A stretch of DNA of 64,000 nucleotides, taken from assembly GCF_001425625.1 (NCBI RefSeq), contig NZ_LMCP01000034.1, forward strand, positions 16,550-80,549. Reading direction: 5' to 3'. Source of the DNA: Mesorhizobium sp. Root102. GTDB lineage: Bacteria > Pseudomonadota > Alphaproteobacteria > Rhizobiales > Rhizobiaceae. Positions within the stretch are counted from its first letter, which is position 1. Each line of letters opens with the position of its first letter. This document shows, piece after piece, positions 1-7,718 of the stretch. A program made the translations under genes and the position numbers. Below the pieces are notes generated by a model that saw only the letters and a list, made by a program, of their open reading frames with translations, was not told where the DNA came from and made no database searches.

Positions 1-1393
1 TGGCTTGCAGTCCCTGCGCGATCTCGATCAGGTCCGTTCCTTTCTGTCGAGCGTCGGCCCAACGGCCCTTTTCGACCTGCCGTGGATGCCGCTTTACCTC
101 GGCATATGTTTCCTCTTCCATTTCTGGATCGGCATGACGGCTCTGGCCGGCGCGGTCATCCTGTTCGGCCTGACCTTGTTTGCCGAGGCCCGCACACGCG
201 AGCCCGCCAAAAGAGCCAACAGCCAGGCGGCTGCCCGCAACACGCTGGCGGAAGCGACGCGCCGCAACGTCGAGGTGCTGCAGGCGATGGGCTTTGGTTC
301 GCGCATCGCCGAGCGCTGGTCTGATATCAACGCCGACTATCTCAGCACCAATGCGAAAGCCAGCGATCTGGCCGGCACGCTGGGAACGGTCTCGAAGATC
401 CTGCGCATGATGCTGCAGTCGGGCATACTGGCGATCGGCGCCTGGCTCGTCATCCACCAGGAGGCGACAGGCGGCATCATGATCGCCAGCTCGATCATGA
501 TGGGCCGGGCGCTGGCGCCGATAGAATTGGCGATCGCGCACTGGAAAGGTTTCGTCAATGCCCGCCAGGCCTGGGCCCGGCTGACTCAGTTGTTGGCCCT
601 GCTTCCCGAAACCGCAACCAGTGTCGACCTGCCGGCGCCGACATCTGCTCTTGCGGTCGAAGCCATCAGCGTCACGCCGCCGGGGGAACGCCGCGTTGTC
701 GTCCAGGATGCCAGTTTTGCGCTTGAGAAGGGCGCCGGGCTCGGCATCGTCGGTCCGAGCGCCTCGGGCAAGTCGTCGCTGGTCCGCGCGATTGCCGGGA
801 TATGGCTTCCCATGCGTGGCACCGTGAGGCTGGACGGAGCAACGCTCGACCAGTGGTCGCTGGAAGAACTCGGCAGTCATGTCGGCTATCTGCCGCAGGA
901 TGTACAGCTGTTCGACGGCACCATCGCCGAAAACATCGCGCGTTTCGAACCTCAGGCGGCTTCGGACAAGATACTGGCAGCGGCCCGGGCGGCGGGCGTT
1001 CACGACCTCGTCGTGCATTTGGCGGAGGGCTACGAAACGCGGATCGGCGAGGCCGGGTCGGCGCTATCGGCAGGCCAGCGGCAAAGGGTGGCGCTGGCGC
1101 GGGCTCTTTATGGCGATCCTTTCCTGGTCATTCTCGACGAGCCGAATTCCAACCTCGATGCCGAAGGCGAGGCCGCGTTGACGGAAGCGATCCAGGGGGT
1201 TCGCGCGCGCGGCGGCATCGCCGTGGTCGTGGCGCACCGCCCGAGCGCGCTCGCAAGCCTCGACCAGGTTCTGGTGATGGCCAACGGCCGCGTCCAGGCG
1301 TTTGGCCCGAAGAATGAAGTCTTGAACAAGGTCACACGGCCGGCCGGCGTTCCCTTGAAGGTCGTGCCCGCACCTGAAGAGAATGTATCCTGA
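1..1393 (+). CDS. Type I secretion system permease/ATPase (PrtD/HlyB-like ABC exporter), 5' partial
   Basis: Inner-membrane ABC exporter subunit that would drive secretion of an unchaperoned protein, typically an RTX-type substrate, through a type I channel. The visible 462 residues carry the second part of the transmembrane domain, with hydrophobic segments near residues 30-60 and 125-165, and a complete nucleotide-binding domain from about residue 220. That domain has Walker A GPSASGKSS, signature LSAGQRQRVALARAL and a DEPN Walker B end. The reading frame is open at the left edge and the family is usually about 560-580 residues, so roughly the first 100 lie outside the window. Its stop overlaps the ATG of the adaptor gene by one base, indicating an operon. 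No outer-membrane channel or secreted substrate is visible here, so the cargo is unknown. Confidence 0.9.
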   Translation, partial: GLQSLRDLDQVRSFLSSVGPTALFDLPWMPLYLGICFLFHFWIGMTALAGAVILFGLTLFAEARTREPAKRANSQAAARNTLAEATRRNVEVLQAMGFGSRIAERWSDINADYLSTNAKASDLAGTLGTVSKILRMMLQSGILAIGAWLVIHQEATGGIMIASSIMMGRALAPIELAIAHWKGFVNARQAWARLTQLLALLPETATSVDLPAPTSALAVEAISVTPPGERRVVVQDASFALEKGAGLGIVGPSASGKSSLVRAIAGIWLPMRGTVRLDGATLDQWSLEELGSHVGYLPQDVQLFDGTIAENIARFEPQAASDKILAAARAAGVHDLVVHLAEGYETRIGEAGSALSAGQRQRVALARALYGDPFLVILDEPNSNLDAEGEAALTEAIQGVRARGGIAVVVAHRPSALASLDQVLVMANGRVQAFGPKNEVLNKVTRPAGVPLKVVPAPEENVS

Positions 1394-2697
1394 TGACCGT
1401 GACCCCCACCATCGATCGGACCATTCGGCGCTATCTGCTTGGCGGCGTGGCCGCCTGCATCCTTCTCGTCGGCGGCGCCGGCAGTCTGGCGGCGGTCACG
1501 GAGCTTTCCGGCGCCGTGATCGCGTCGGGAAAGATGGTCGTCGATTCCAGCGTCAAGAAGGTTCAGCATCCCACCGGTGGCGTGGTCGGCGATATTCTGG
1601 CGCGCGAAGGCGATGCCGTGAAATCCGGTCAGGTCCTGATCCGTCTCGACGAAACCGTCACCCGCGCCAACCTCGCCATCGTCACCAAGGGACTTGACGA
1701 ATTCGAGGCTCGGCTGGCCCGTCTCGAAGCCGAACGGGATGACCACAATGACATCGCCTTCCCAACCGCGCTGACCTCGCGGCGGGATGACACCGCCGTT
1801 GCGCGCGCCATGGCTGGCGAACAGTCGCTGTTCGAGTTTCGCCGGCAGGCTCGCACCGGGCAGAAGGCTCAGTTGGAGGAACGCATCGCGCAGCTTGCCG
1901 AAGAGGCCTCGGGGCTCACCGAACAACGGGAGGCCAAGAGCCAGGAAATAAAACTGATCGGCACCGAACTCGACAGCATCCGCAGACTCTGGCTCAAGAA
2001 GCTTGTCTCGATCGACCGCATGACGGCGCTGGAGCGTGACGCGGTTCGACTCGATGGCGAACACGGGCAACTGACCGCATCGATTGCGCAAGCGAAAGGC
2101 CGGATCGCCGAGACCCGGTTGCAGATCATCCAGGTCGACCAGGATCTGCGCAGCGAGGTTGCAGCCGAGCTTCGCGATGTCCAGGGGAAAATATCCGAGT
2201 TCGTCGAACGCAAGGTGTCAGCCGAAGACCAGCTCAAACGCATCGATATTCGCAGTCCGCAGGATGGCGTGGTTCACCAGCTTGCCGTTCATACGGTCGG
2301 CGGCGTCATTTCGCCGGGTGAGGTGATCATGCTCGTGGTGCCGGTTGCCGACGATCTGACCGTCGAGGCCCGCATCGCGCCGCAGGACATCGATCAGCTC
2401 TCGCTCGGTCAGGACGTGACACTGAAGCTCTCGGCGTTCAATCAGCGCGTGACACCGGAACTGAATGGCAGCGTCAGCGAAATCTCCGCCGATCTCAGCG
2501 TCGACGAGCGAAGCGGCGCGGCCTTTTACACGGTTCGCGTCAGCCTGCCGCGCACGGAGCTGAAAAAACTGAAAAGTCTGACCCTGGCGCCGGGCATGCC
2601 CGTCGAAGCGTTCTTCTCGACCGGCAGCCGCACCATGCTGTCCTACCTTGTAAAGCCGCTGGCCGATCAGATACAGCGGGCTTTCAGGGAAGAGTGA
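1393..2697 (+). CDS. HlyD family type I secretion periplasmic adaptor subunit (PrtE-like)
   Basis: Membrane-fusion protein that links the upstream ABC exporter to an outer-membrane channel. The 434 residues show one N-terminal membrane anchor (about residues 14-36), a biotinyl-lipoyl-like half-motif near residues 50-80, a long alpha-helical hairpin (about 90-290, rich in Glu, Gln, Arg and Leu) and the second lipoyl half with the HlyD-family stretch RSPQDGVVHQLAVHTVGG. Length fits the family. Translation is coupled to the exporter gene through a TGATG overlap. Immediately after the stop the sequence changes to an unrelated oxidoreductase fragment, so the operon either ends here or has been cut by rearrangement. 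Confidence 0.92.
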   Translation: MTVTPTIDRTIRRYLLGGVAACILLVGGAGSLAAVTELSGAVIASGKMVVDSSVKKVQHPTGGVVGDILAREGDAVKSGQVLIRLDETVTRANLAIVTKGLDEFEARLARLEAERDDHNDIAFPTALTSRRDDTAVARAMAGEQSLFEFRRQARTGQKAQLEERIAQLAEEASGLTEQREAKSQEIKLIGTELDSIRRLWLKKLVSIDRMTALERDAVRLDGEHGQLTASIAQAKGRIAETRLQIIQVDQDLRSEVAAELRDVQGKISEFVERKVSAEDQLKRIDIRSPQDGVVHQLAVHTVGGVISPGEVIMLVVPVADDLTVEARIAPQDIDQLSLGQDVTLKLSAFNQRVTPELNGSVSEISADLSVDERSGAAFYTVRVSLPRTELKKLKSLTLAPGMPVEAFFSTGSRTMLSYLVKPLADQIQRAFREE

Positions 2698-3081
2698 GCC
2701 CGGCGGCTGGAAGGCTGCTGCGCTCTGATGGCGCGCCAGGGCGCGAAGGTGACGCTGGTGACGCCGTCGGCCTATGTGTCCGACTGGACCCCCAACACGC
2801 TGGAGCAGGGCGCCATTCACCGCCGGCTGGCCGAACTCCGCGTCGAGATCGTGCTGAACCGGACCGTGACGCGCATCGCGGCGGGCGGTGTTGCCACGGC
2901 CTGCGCCTATACGGGCAGCCAACGTGACATCGCCGCGGATGCCGTGGTGCTGGTGACGTCGCGCCAACAGGACGACGGCGTCTGGCACGAGCTGAAGGCG
3001 CGGCGGGACGAATGGGCCGACAGCGGCATCCGCTCGATCAAGGTCATCGGCGACGCCGTGGCGCCGGACCCGATCGCCTAA
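2698..3081 (+). pseudogene. C-terminal fragment of an NADH:flavin oxidoreductase / trimethylamine dehydrogenase-like protein
   Basis: The frame reads ARQGAKVTLVTPSAYVSDWT and then DEWADSGIRSIKVIGDAVAP, which I recognise as the FAD/NAD-binding tail of the 2,4-dienoyl-CoA reductase, trimethylamine dehydrogenase and N-methylproline demethylase group (normally about 650-690 residues). Only about 120 residues remain. The TIM-barrel flavin domain and the Fe-S cluster region are absent, and the usual last residues (an AxAVYAGHRYARE-like stretch) are missing because a palindromic repeat supplies the stop codon. No ribosome-binding site precedes the internal ATG at 2728. I read it as a decayed remnant. 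The parent reaction would be demethylation or enoate reduction. Confidence 0.75.
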
Positions 3082-3120
3082 AGCGCGTCGCGTCGAAACG
3101 GATTCATGCGACGCGCTTTA
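3079..3120. repeat. Short interspersed palindromic repeat (RIME-like)
   Basis: TAAAGCGCGTCGC (3079-3091) is followed after 16 bases by its exact reverse complement GCGACGCGCTTTA (3108-3120). The TAA at its left edge is the stop of the oxidoreductase fragment. The sequence resembles palindromic elements scattered between genes in rhizobial genomes; that resemblance is from memory, not a search. A second small perfect palindrome, GCCGATATCGGC, lies at 3142-3153. Confidence 0.7.
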
Positions 3121-3285
3121 AGTCATTGTTTCTATGCATGAAGCCGATATCGGCGACGCACTGCCCTTTCGCCGGCAAGTCACGGCGCTGGCTGTGGAGT
3201 AGGCGCCTGCGCCGCGATCAGCGAATGTCGGGATTGTTCAATCATACCGCATTGCACAATTCCTTGGCTTGGTCACAATGCAGGC

Positions 3286-3888
3286 ATGGTCCGAACTTCT
3301 CTCGCCGTCCTGGTGATCGACGAAAACCGCATCCGCGCCGCAATCATCGAGGCGGGGTTGCGCGAGGCCGGCCATGAGCGGGTCACCGTCATCCATGACG
3401 TGGCTGGCATTGCGCGGCGGATCGCCGAGATCGAGCCCGATGTCATCGTCATCGATCTCGAAAATCCGAACCGCGACATGCTGGAAAACATGTTCCAGCT
3501 TTCGCGCGCGGTGAAACGGCCGATCGCCATGTTCGTCGACCGCTCCGACCAGGCTTCCATCGAGGCGGCGGTCGATGCCGGCGTGTCCGCCTATGTCGTC
3601 GACGGTCTGCGGCAGGAGCGCGTCAAGCCGATCCTCGACATGGCGGTCAGCCGCTTCAACGCTTTTTCGCGCATGGCGCGCGAGCTGGAAGAGGCGCGCA
3701 GCGAGCTCGAGAGCCGCAAGGTCATCGATCGCGCCAAGGGCATCCTGATGAAGTCGCGTGGCCTCTCCGAAGAGGCCGCCTACACGCTGCTGCGCAAGAC
3801 GGCGATGAACCAGAACCGCAAGATCAGCGACATCGCCCAGAGCCTGGTGACCGCCGCCGGGCTGCTGAGACCGGCGGAGGACGAATGA
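3286..3888 (+). CDS. nasT: ANTAR-domain nitrate response regulator NasT
   Basis: RNA-binding antiterminator that activates nitrate assimilation genes by remodelling their leader transcripts. The 200 residues comprise a receiver-like domain (about 1-125, with VLVIDE near the start and VIVIDLENPN as the likely phosphoacceptor strand) and a C-terminal ANTAR domain (about 130-195, including RKVIDRAKGILMKSRGLSEE and the following three-helix region). The stop overlaps the start of nasS (ATGA), as in other NasT-NasS pairs, where NasS sequesters NasT until nitrate or nitrite binds. Two leaders with ANTAR-type hairpins lie just downstream at 5167-5259 and 6002-6098 and are its probable targets. Confidence 0.93.
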   Translation: MVRTSLAVLVIDENRIRAAIIEAGLREAGHERVTVIHDVAGIARRIAEIEPDVIVIDLENPNRDMLENMFQLSRAVKRPIAMFVDRSDQASIEAAVDAGVSAYVVDGLRQERVKPILDMAVSRFNAFSRMARELEEARSELESRKVIDRAKGILMKSRGLSEEAAYTLLRKTAMNQNRKISDIAQSLVTAAGLLRPAEDE

Positions 3889-5135
3889 GCATGGGCGCCG
3901 CGCACCAGATCACCGCCGGCTTCATGCCGCTTTTCGACAGCGCCGTGCTGGTCGCGGCCGGCGAGCTTGGCTTCGCCGCGCGCGAAGGCATCGAGCTTAC
4001 GCTGCACCGCGAGACGTCCTGGGCCAACGTCCGCGACCGCATCGCCATCGGCCACTTCCATCTCGCGCACATGCTGGGACCGATGCCGCTCGCCTGCAAT
4101 CTTGGGCTGACGCCGCTCGCCTCGGAAACCATCGTGCCGTTCTCGCTCGGGCTCGGCGGCAATTGCGTCACCATCTCCAACGCCGCGTGGGAAGGGATGG
4201 CGGCGCATGGCGCCGTGGCCGACCTCGATCCGGCGCGCGCCGGTGCCGCCCTTGGCGCGCTCATCCGCGAGCGGGCGGCGGCCGGCCGCGACGCGCTGCG
4301 CTTTGCCGTCGTGCATCCCCATTCCGGGCACAATTACGAACTGCGCTACTGGCTCGCCGCCTGCGGCATCGATCCAGAGCGGCAGATCGAGATCGTCATC
4401 GTGCCTCCGCCCTTCATGGCCGACGCGCTGGCCGCCGGCCGGATCGACGGGTACTGCGTCGGCGAACCCTGGAACAGCGCTTCGGTCGCCGCCGGCACCG
4501 GCCATATCGTCACCGTCAAGGCGCAGATATGGCGCAACAGCCCGGAGAAGGTGATCGGCGTGCGCAAGGCGTGGGCTGACGAAAACCCGGAGGCACTGGC
4601 CGCGCTCCTGCGCTCGCTGCATCACTCGGCGCGCTGGTGCCAGGATCCGGCCAACCATGGCGAATTGGCCGCTGTGATGGCGCAGCCCGGCATCCTTGGC
4701 CTGCCGCCGGCCGTCCAGATGCCGATCCTGACCGGACATCTCCAATTGGGCGGCGGGGCGGAGCTGGATATCGACGACTTCTTCGTGCCCTTCGACAAGG
4801 CGGCGAACTTTCCGTGGAAGAGCCATGCGCTGTGGTACTACACGCAGATGGTGCGCTGGGGGCACGTGGCGCACACGCCTGACAATCTCGCCATTGCTCG
4901 CGACTGCTACCGGCCCGACCTCTACCGCTCGGCGCTGAAGCCGCTTGGTGTCGCACTTCCCGGCGCCAATTCGAAAGTCGAGGGCGCGCTGCGCCTGGCC
5001 ACCGCGGTCGGCGCGACAGGGGCCGGCCTGGTGCTCGGCCCAGATGGTTTCTTCGACGGCCAGATCTTCGACCCTGACGAGATCGACGCCTACATTGCCG
5101 GCCAGAAATCGGCCCTGGCACGGTTCCTGCTTTGA
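3885..5135 (+). CDS. nasS: Nitrate sensor NasS (CmpA/NrtA-family solute-binding protein without signal peptide)
   Basis: Cytoplasmic nitrate/nitrite sensor that binds and inhibits NasT in the absence of ligand. The 416 residues belong to the NrtA/CmpA periplasmic-binding family (ITAGFMPLFDSAVLVAAGEL near the start, MLGPMPLACNLGL, GYCVGEPWNS). There is no signal or Tat peptide, which separates NasS from the transport protein NrtA. It overlaps nasT by four bases, so the two are cotranslated. Its last codons overlap a sigma54-type promoter (5115-5131) that points into the downstream leader. Confidence 0.9.
   Translation: MSMGAAHQITAGFMPLFDSAVLVAAGELGFAAREGIELTLHRETSWANVRDRIAIGHFHLAHMLGPMPLACNLGLTPLASETIVPFSLGLGGNCVTISNAAWEGMAAHGAVADLDPARAGAALGALIRERAAAGRDALRFAVVHPHSGHNYELRYWLAACGIDPERQIEIVIVPPPFMADALAAGRIDGYCVGEPWNSASVAAGTGHIVTVKAQIWRNSPEKVIGVRKAWADENPEALAALLRSLHHSARWCQDPANHGELAAVMAQPGILGLPPAVQMPILTGHLQLGGGAELDIDDFFVPFDKAANFPWKSHALWYYTQMVRWGHVAHTPDNLAIARDCYRPDLYRSALKPLGVALPGANSKVEGALRLATAVGATGAGLVLGPDGFFDGQIFDPDEIDAYIAGQKSALARFLL
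5115..5131 (+). promoter_or_regulatory. Sigma54 promoter, copy 1
   Basis: CTGGCACG-GTTC-CTGCT has the -24 GG (5117-5118) and -12 GC (5129-5130) separated by exactly 10 bases, as required for RpoN promoters. It lies inside the last codons of nasS and reads into ANTAR leader copy 1. No convincing NtrC site was found in the nasS coding sequence upstream. It may still be active although it now leads only into gene remnants. Confidence 0.65.
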
Positions 5136-5166
5136 AATAGACAGGCCCTTCGCGGGTCACGGAACA

Positions 5167-5259
5167 GGCGTCCAATGGCGGGCGCCACAGGCAAAGCTGC
5201 CGCTCAGGTTAATGCGCTCCCGGTCACCCGGACGCGTAGACCTGGCCGGCGGCTTTTTT
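5167..5259 (+). ncRNA. NasT-responsive ANTAR antitermination leader with terminator, copy 1
   Basis: Hairpin P1 is GGCGTCC (5167-5173), hexaloop AATGGC, GGGCGCC (5180-5186). Hairpin P2 is GGC (5190-5192), hexaloop AAAGCT, GCC (5199-5201). Both loops have A at position 1 and G at position 4, the signature of ANTAR targets. The terminator pairs 5195-5209 (starting AGCTGCCGCTCAGG) with 5240-5254 (CCTGGCCGGCGGC) over about 15 bp and is followed by six T at 5254-5259. P2 and the terminator share bases, so NasT binding to P1/P2 would block the terminator. Confidence 0.8.
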
Positions 5260-5319
5260 GTTTTGATCAACACGCAATCGACGACGCGGATCCCGAACCG
5301 CGCCCAACCGGAGACGACG

Positions 5320-5755
5320 ATGACGAAACGGATCAGGACTGGCGCATGCGAAGGACAAGCGCCCGACCGAGATATCGGGCGGCATGAAGCAGCGCGTCGG
5401 CATTGCCCGGGCGCTGGCCATGGAGCCGAAGATACTGCTGCTCGACGAACCGTTCGGCGCGCTCGACGCGCTGACTCGCGCCCATCTGCAGGATGCGGTG
5501 ATGGACATCCATTCCAGGCTCGGCTCGACGACGCTCATGATCACCCATGATGTCGACGAGGCGGTGCTGCTCTCCGACCGCATCGTCATGATGACCAACG
5601 GTCCGGCGGCGACCATCGGCGAGGTGCTTGCCGTGCCGCTCGCCCGGCCGCGCCGCCGCGTCGAACTCTCTTCCGACCGCACCTTCCTGCGCTGCCGCGA
5701 GGCGGTGCTGAAGTTCCTCTACGAACGCCACCGCTTCGTCGAAGCCGCTGAGTAA
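5320..5755 (+). pseudogene. Fused remnant of nitrate ABC transporter genes (nrtA start joined to nrtC end)
   Basis: ATG at 5320 opens with MTKRIRTGA, nearly the same start as the second copy at 6154. From about 5345 another frame takes over as HAKDKRPTEISGGMKQRVGI and continues through the ABC signature and Walker B (ILLLDEPFGALDALT) to the stop at 5755. That is the last third of an NrtC/NrtD-type nitrate transporter ATPase. The Walker A motif, all of the permease gene and almost all of the binding-protein gene are missing. A single internal deletion of an nrtABC operon explains this. The 123-residue C-terminal piece could be translated from 5384 but cannot be a working ATPase. Confidence 0.8.
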
Positions 5756-5759
5756 GGCC

Positions 5760-5819
5760 ATGACGGAAAAACGCGTCATCATCGGCAATGGCAATCTGCA
5801 TCGGCAATGGGCAATCTGC
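5760..5819 (+). pseudogene. Remnant of a nirB start codon region with a 20-bp tandem duplication
   Basis: ATG at 5760 reads MTEKRVIIGNG, almost the same as the start of intact nirB at 7719 (MTEKLVIIGNG). After about 11 codons the similarity ends in an imperfect tandem repeat, ATCGGCAATGGCAATCTGC (5781-5799) followed by the same unit with one extra G (5800-5819). It sits five bases after the nrtC remnant, as expected if an nrtABC-nirB operon once stood here. Confidence 0.65.
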
Positions 5820-5825
5820 CGCATT

Positions 5826-5840
5826 GCACAAATATTATGC
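5826..5840 (+). promoter_or_regulatory. Possible NtrC-binding site (enhancer)
   Basis: GCAC-N7-ATGC at 5826-5840 differs by one base from the GCAC-N7-GTGC core of NtrC sites. It lies about 110 bp upstream of the -24 element of sigma54 promoter copy 2, a usual distance for an NtrC enhancer. A further GTGCAA follows nearby at 5844-5849. The assignment rests on motif and position only. Confidence 0.45.
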
Positions 5841-5949
5841 TGCCGTGCAAGGCATTCTGACTAATCTTTGATCCCCTGCAGGACGTGGTCAAAAGTCGCG
5901 CGGCTGCGGTTCACATTGATTTCATTCGATAATCCAGAGCGCTGTCGAA

Positions 5950-5966
5950 TTGGCACGCTTCCTGCT
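5950..5966 (+). promoter_or_regulatory. Sigma54 promoter, copy 2 (drives the nitrate assimilation operon)
   Basis: TTGGCACG-CTTC-CTGCT carries the -24 GG at 5952-5953 and the -12 GC at 5964-5965 with the required 10-base spacing. It is the better match of the two copies. Transcription would start near 5977, run through ANTAR leader copy 2 and reach the NarK-type transporter, nirB, nirD and nasA. RpoN/NtrC control gives nitrogen-limitation response and the leader adds nitrate response. Confidence 0.75.
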
Positions 5967-6001
5967 TTTCAAAATGTAGGTCCGCAAGGGCCAAGTGACA
6001 C

Positions 6002-6098
6002 GGCGTCCAATGGTGGGCGCCACAGGCAAAGCTGCTGCTCAGGTCAATACGCGATCCCGGATGAACGGGCGCGCGAAGACCTGGCTGGCGGCTTTTTT
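6002..6098 (+). ncRNA. NasT-responsive ANTAR antitermination leader with terminator, copy 2
   Basis: P1 is GGCGTCC (6002-6008), hexaloop AATGGT, GGGCGCC (6015-6021). P2 is GGC (6025-6027), hexaloop AAAGCT, GCT (6034-6036). Both loops keep A1 and G4. The terminator pairs 6030-6044 with 6079-6093 over about 15 bp, with G-U pairs and one mismatch, and is followed by T at 6093-6098. Base differences from copy 1 fall largely in the loop's sixth position or produce G-U pairs, so the fold is retained. This copy precedes the intact operon and is probably the functional one. Confidence 0.82.
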
Positions 6099-6153
6099 GT
6101 TTTGACGCAATCGACGGCGCTGGTCCCACGCGGCGCCCAACCGGAGACGACGA

Positions 6154-6345
6154 ATGACGAAACGGATCGGAACTGGCGCGTCCCACTCGGACTTCATGCG
6201 TCGCGATTTTCTGGCCAGCAGCGCGCTGACGGCGGCGCTGTTCGCCGCGGCACTCCTGCTGTTTCCCGTCGGCGCCGAGACCGAAAGCAGGGACCTAACC
6301 GTAGCGGCACCGGTCTCGGTGCACGCAGCGATGCCGCGTCGCTGA
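6154..6345 (+). pseudogene. N-terminal remnant of nitrate-binding protein NrtA (Tat signal region)
   Basis: The 63-residue frame begins MTKRIGTGASHSDFMRRDFL followed by a hydrophobic stretch to about residue 40. This is a twin-arginine signal peptide (RRDFL) as found on NrtA. The mature binding domain of about 400 residues is absent and the frame ends after an unrelated tail. It follows the ANTAR leader exactly where nrtA would be. It might still be translated as a leader peptide ahead of the transporter gene, but no function is evident. Confidence 0.65.
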
Positions 6346-6397
6346 TTCACCACAAAACATCCGCGGTGCCTCCCACGCCGCAAACCGGAGCCAGACA

Positions 6398-7699
6398 TTG
6401 ACCGCAAATCTCCCAGCCGCGCCCAGCCAGGACAGTGCGCCCCGGCAAGCGCTTGTGATGTCCACCATCGCTTTCACCGTCTGTTTCGCGGTGTGGACGA
6501 TCTTTTCAATCATCGGCGTCCGCATAAAGCAGGAACTCGGGCTGAACGAGACGGAATTCGGCCTGCTCGTCGGCACGCCAATCCTCACCGGTTCGCTCGT
6601 GCGCATGATGCTGGGTGTCTGGACCGACCGTTTTGGCGGACGGCTGGTCTACACCGCGACCATGCTTGCGGCCGCGGCCGCGACCTTCCTGCTGGCTTTT
6701 GCGCACACCTACGGGCAGATGCTGATCGCCGCGCTCGGTGTCGGGCTCGCCGGCGGTTCCTTCGCCGTCGGTGTCGCCTATGTTTCGCGCTTCTTCCCCG
6801 CCGGCAAACAGGGGACTGCTCTGGGCATTTTCGGCGTCGGCAATGTCGGGGCCGCGGTCACCAAGTTCCTGGCGCCGTTCGTGCTTCTCTCCTGGGGCTG
6901 GCAGTCGGTCGCGCTGATCTGGGCGGCAGCACTCATCGTCATGGCTGCCGTCTTCTGGTTCACGACCGGCGACGATCCGGTCATCCGCGAGCGCCGCGCC
7001 GGCAAGGCTGCGCCCGCGAGAAGCTTCTGGCAGGAATTCGCGCCGCTCAAGAACCTGCAGGTCTGGCGCTTCGCGTTCTACTATTTCTTCGCCTTTGGTG
7101 CGTTCGTCGCACTGTCGCTGTGGCTGCCCCGCTACCTGATCGGCGTCTACGGCTTCGGGCTTGCGACCGCCGGCATGATCGGCGCGGCCTATTCGATCCC
7201 GGCAAGTATTTTCCGCGCCTATGGCGGCGTGCTTTCCGACCGGATCGGCGCCCGCACCGTGCTCTACTGGACCTTCGCTGTCAGTGCCGTCGCGACTCTC
7301 GTTCTGTCTCTCCCCTCGGCAGACTACGTCGTGCGCGGTATCAGCGGGCCGATCGCCTTCCATTTCGAGATCGGCCCGCTCGCCTTCATAGCCGTTGCCT
7401 GCGTGCTCGGCTTCTTCATGAGCCTTGGCAAGGCCGCCGTCTACAAGCACATCCCGGCTTACTATCCGCAGAGCGTCGGCGCGGTCGGCGGCGTTGTCGG
7501 CATGATTGGCGGGCTCGGCGGCTTTATCCTGCCAATCGCCTTCGGCGCGCTCAACGACCTCACCGGCGTCTGGTCGAGCTGCTTCATGCTGCTCTTCGTC
7601 ATCGTCGCCACCTGCTTTGCCTGGATGCATTTTTCCATCCGGCGGATGGAGCGCACGGCGTCTGCCGAAGCTTCAGCCCTTTCCTACGCGGCTGAGTGA
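6398..7699 (+). CDS. NarK/NasA-type MFS nitrate/nitrite transporter
   Basis: Inner-membrane nitrate/nitrite porter of the major facilitator superfamily. The 433 residues contain about 12 hydrophobic segments and the nitrate signature region GIFGVGNVGAAVTKFLAP, with the second Gly-rich segment VGAVGGVVGMIGGLGGFILP in the C-terminal half. Both are typical of the NNP family. I take the TTG at 6398 as start because GGAG lies seven bases upstream and no better codon precedes the first helix. The gene stands where nrtABC would be expected, so it appears to have replaced the ABC uptake system. It is followed after 19 bases by nirB in the same operon. Confidence 0.92.
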   Translation: MTANLPAAPSQDSAPRQALVMSTIAFTVCFAVWTIFSIIGVRIKQELGLNETEFGLLVGTPILTGSLVRMMLGVWTDRFGGRLVYTATMLAAAAATFLLAFAHTYGQMLIAALGVGLAGGSFAVGVAYVSRFFPAGKQGTALGIFGVGNVGAAVTKFLAPFVLLSWGWQSVALIWAAALIVMAAVFWFTTGDDPVIRERRAGKAAPARSFWQEFAPLKNLQVWRFAFYYFFAFGAFVALSLWLPRYLIGVYGFGLATAGMIGAAYSIPASIFRAYGGVLSDRIGARTVLYWTFAVSAVATLVLSLPSADYVVRGISGPIAFHFEIGPLAFIAVACVLGFFMSLGKAAVYKHIPAYYPQSVGAVGGVVGMIGGLGGFILPIAFGALNDLTGVWSSCFMLLFVIVATCFAWMHFSIRRMERTASAEASALSYAAE

Positions 7700-7718
7700 G
7701 ACCGGAGTGGATCAGAAC

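Noticed and set aside
3246..3285. Sigma54 promoter directly before nasT
   Set aside because: TTGGC and GC pairs are present but their spacing is 8 or 12 bases, not the required 10.
5384..5755. A functional short ABC ATPase gene
   Set aside because: It has no Walker A motif or N-terminal half, so it can only be a remnant.
6506..7630. Minus-strand frame of 374 codons opposite the nitrate transporter
   Set aside because: Extremely acidic, low-complexity translation, typical of the antisense of membrane-protein genes.
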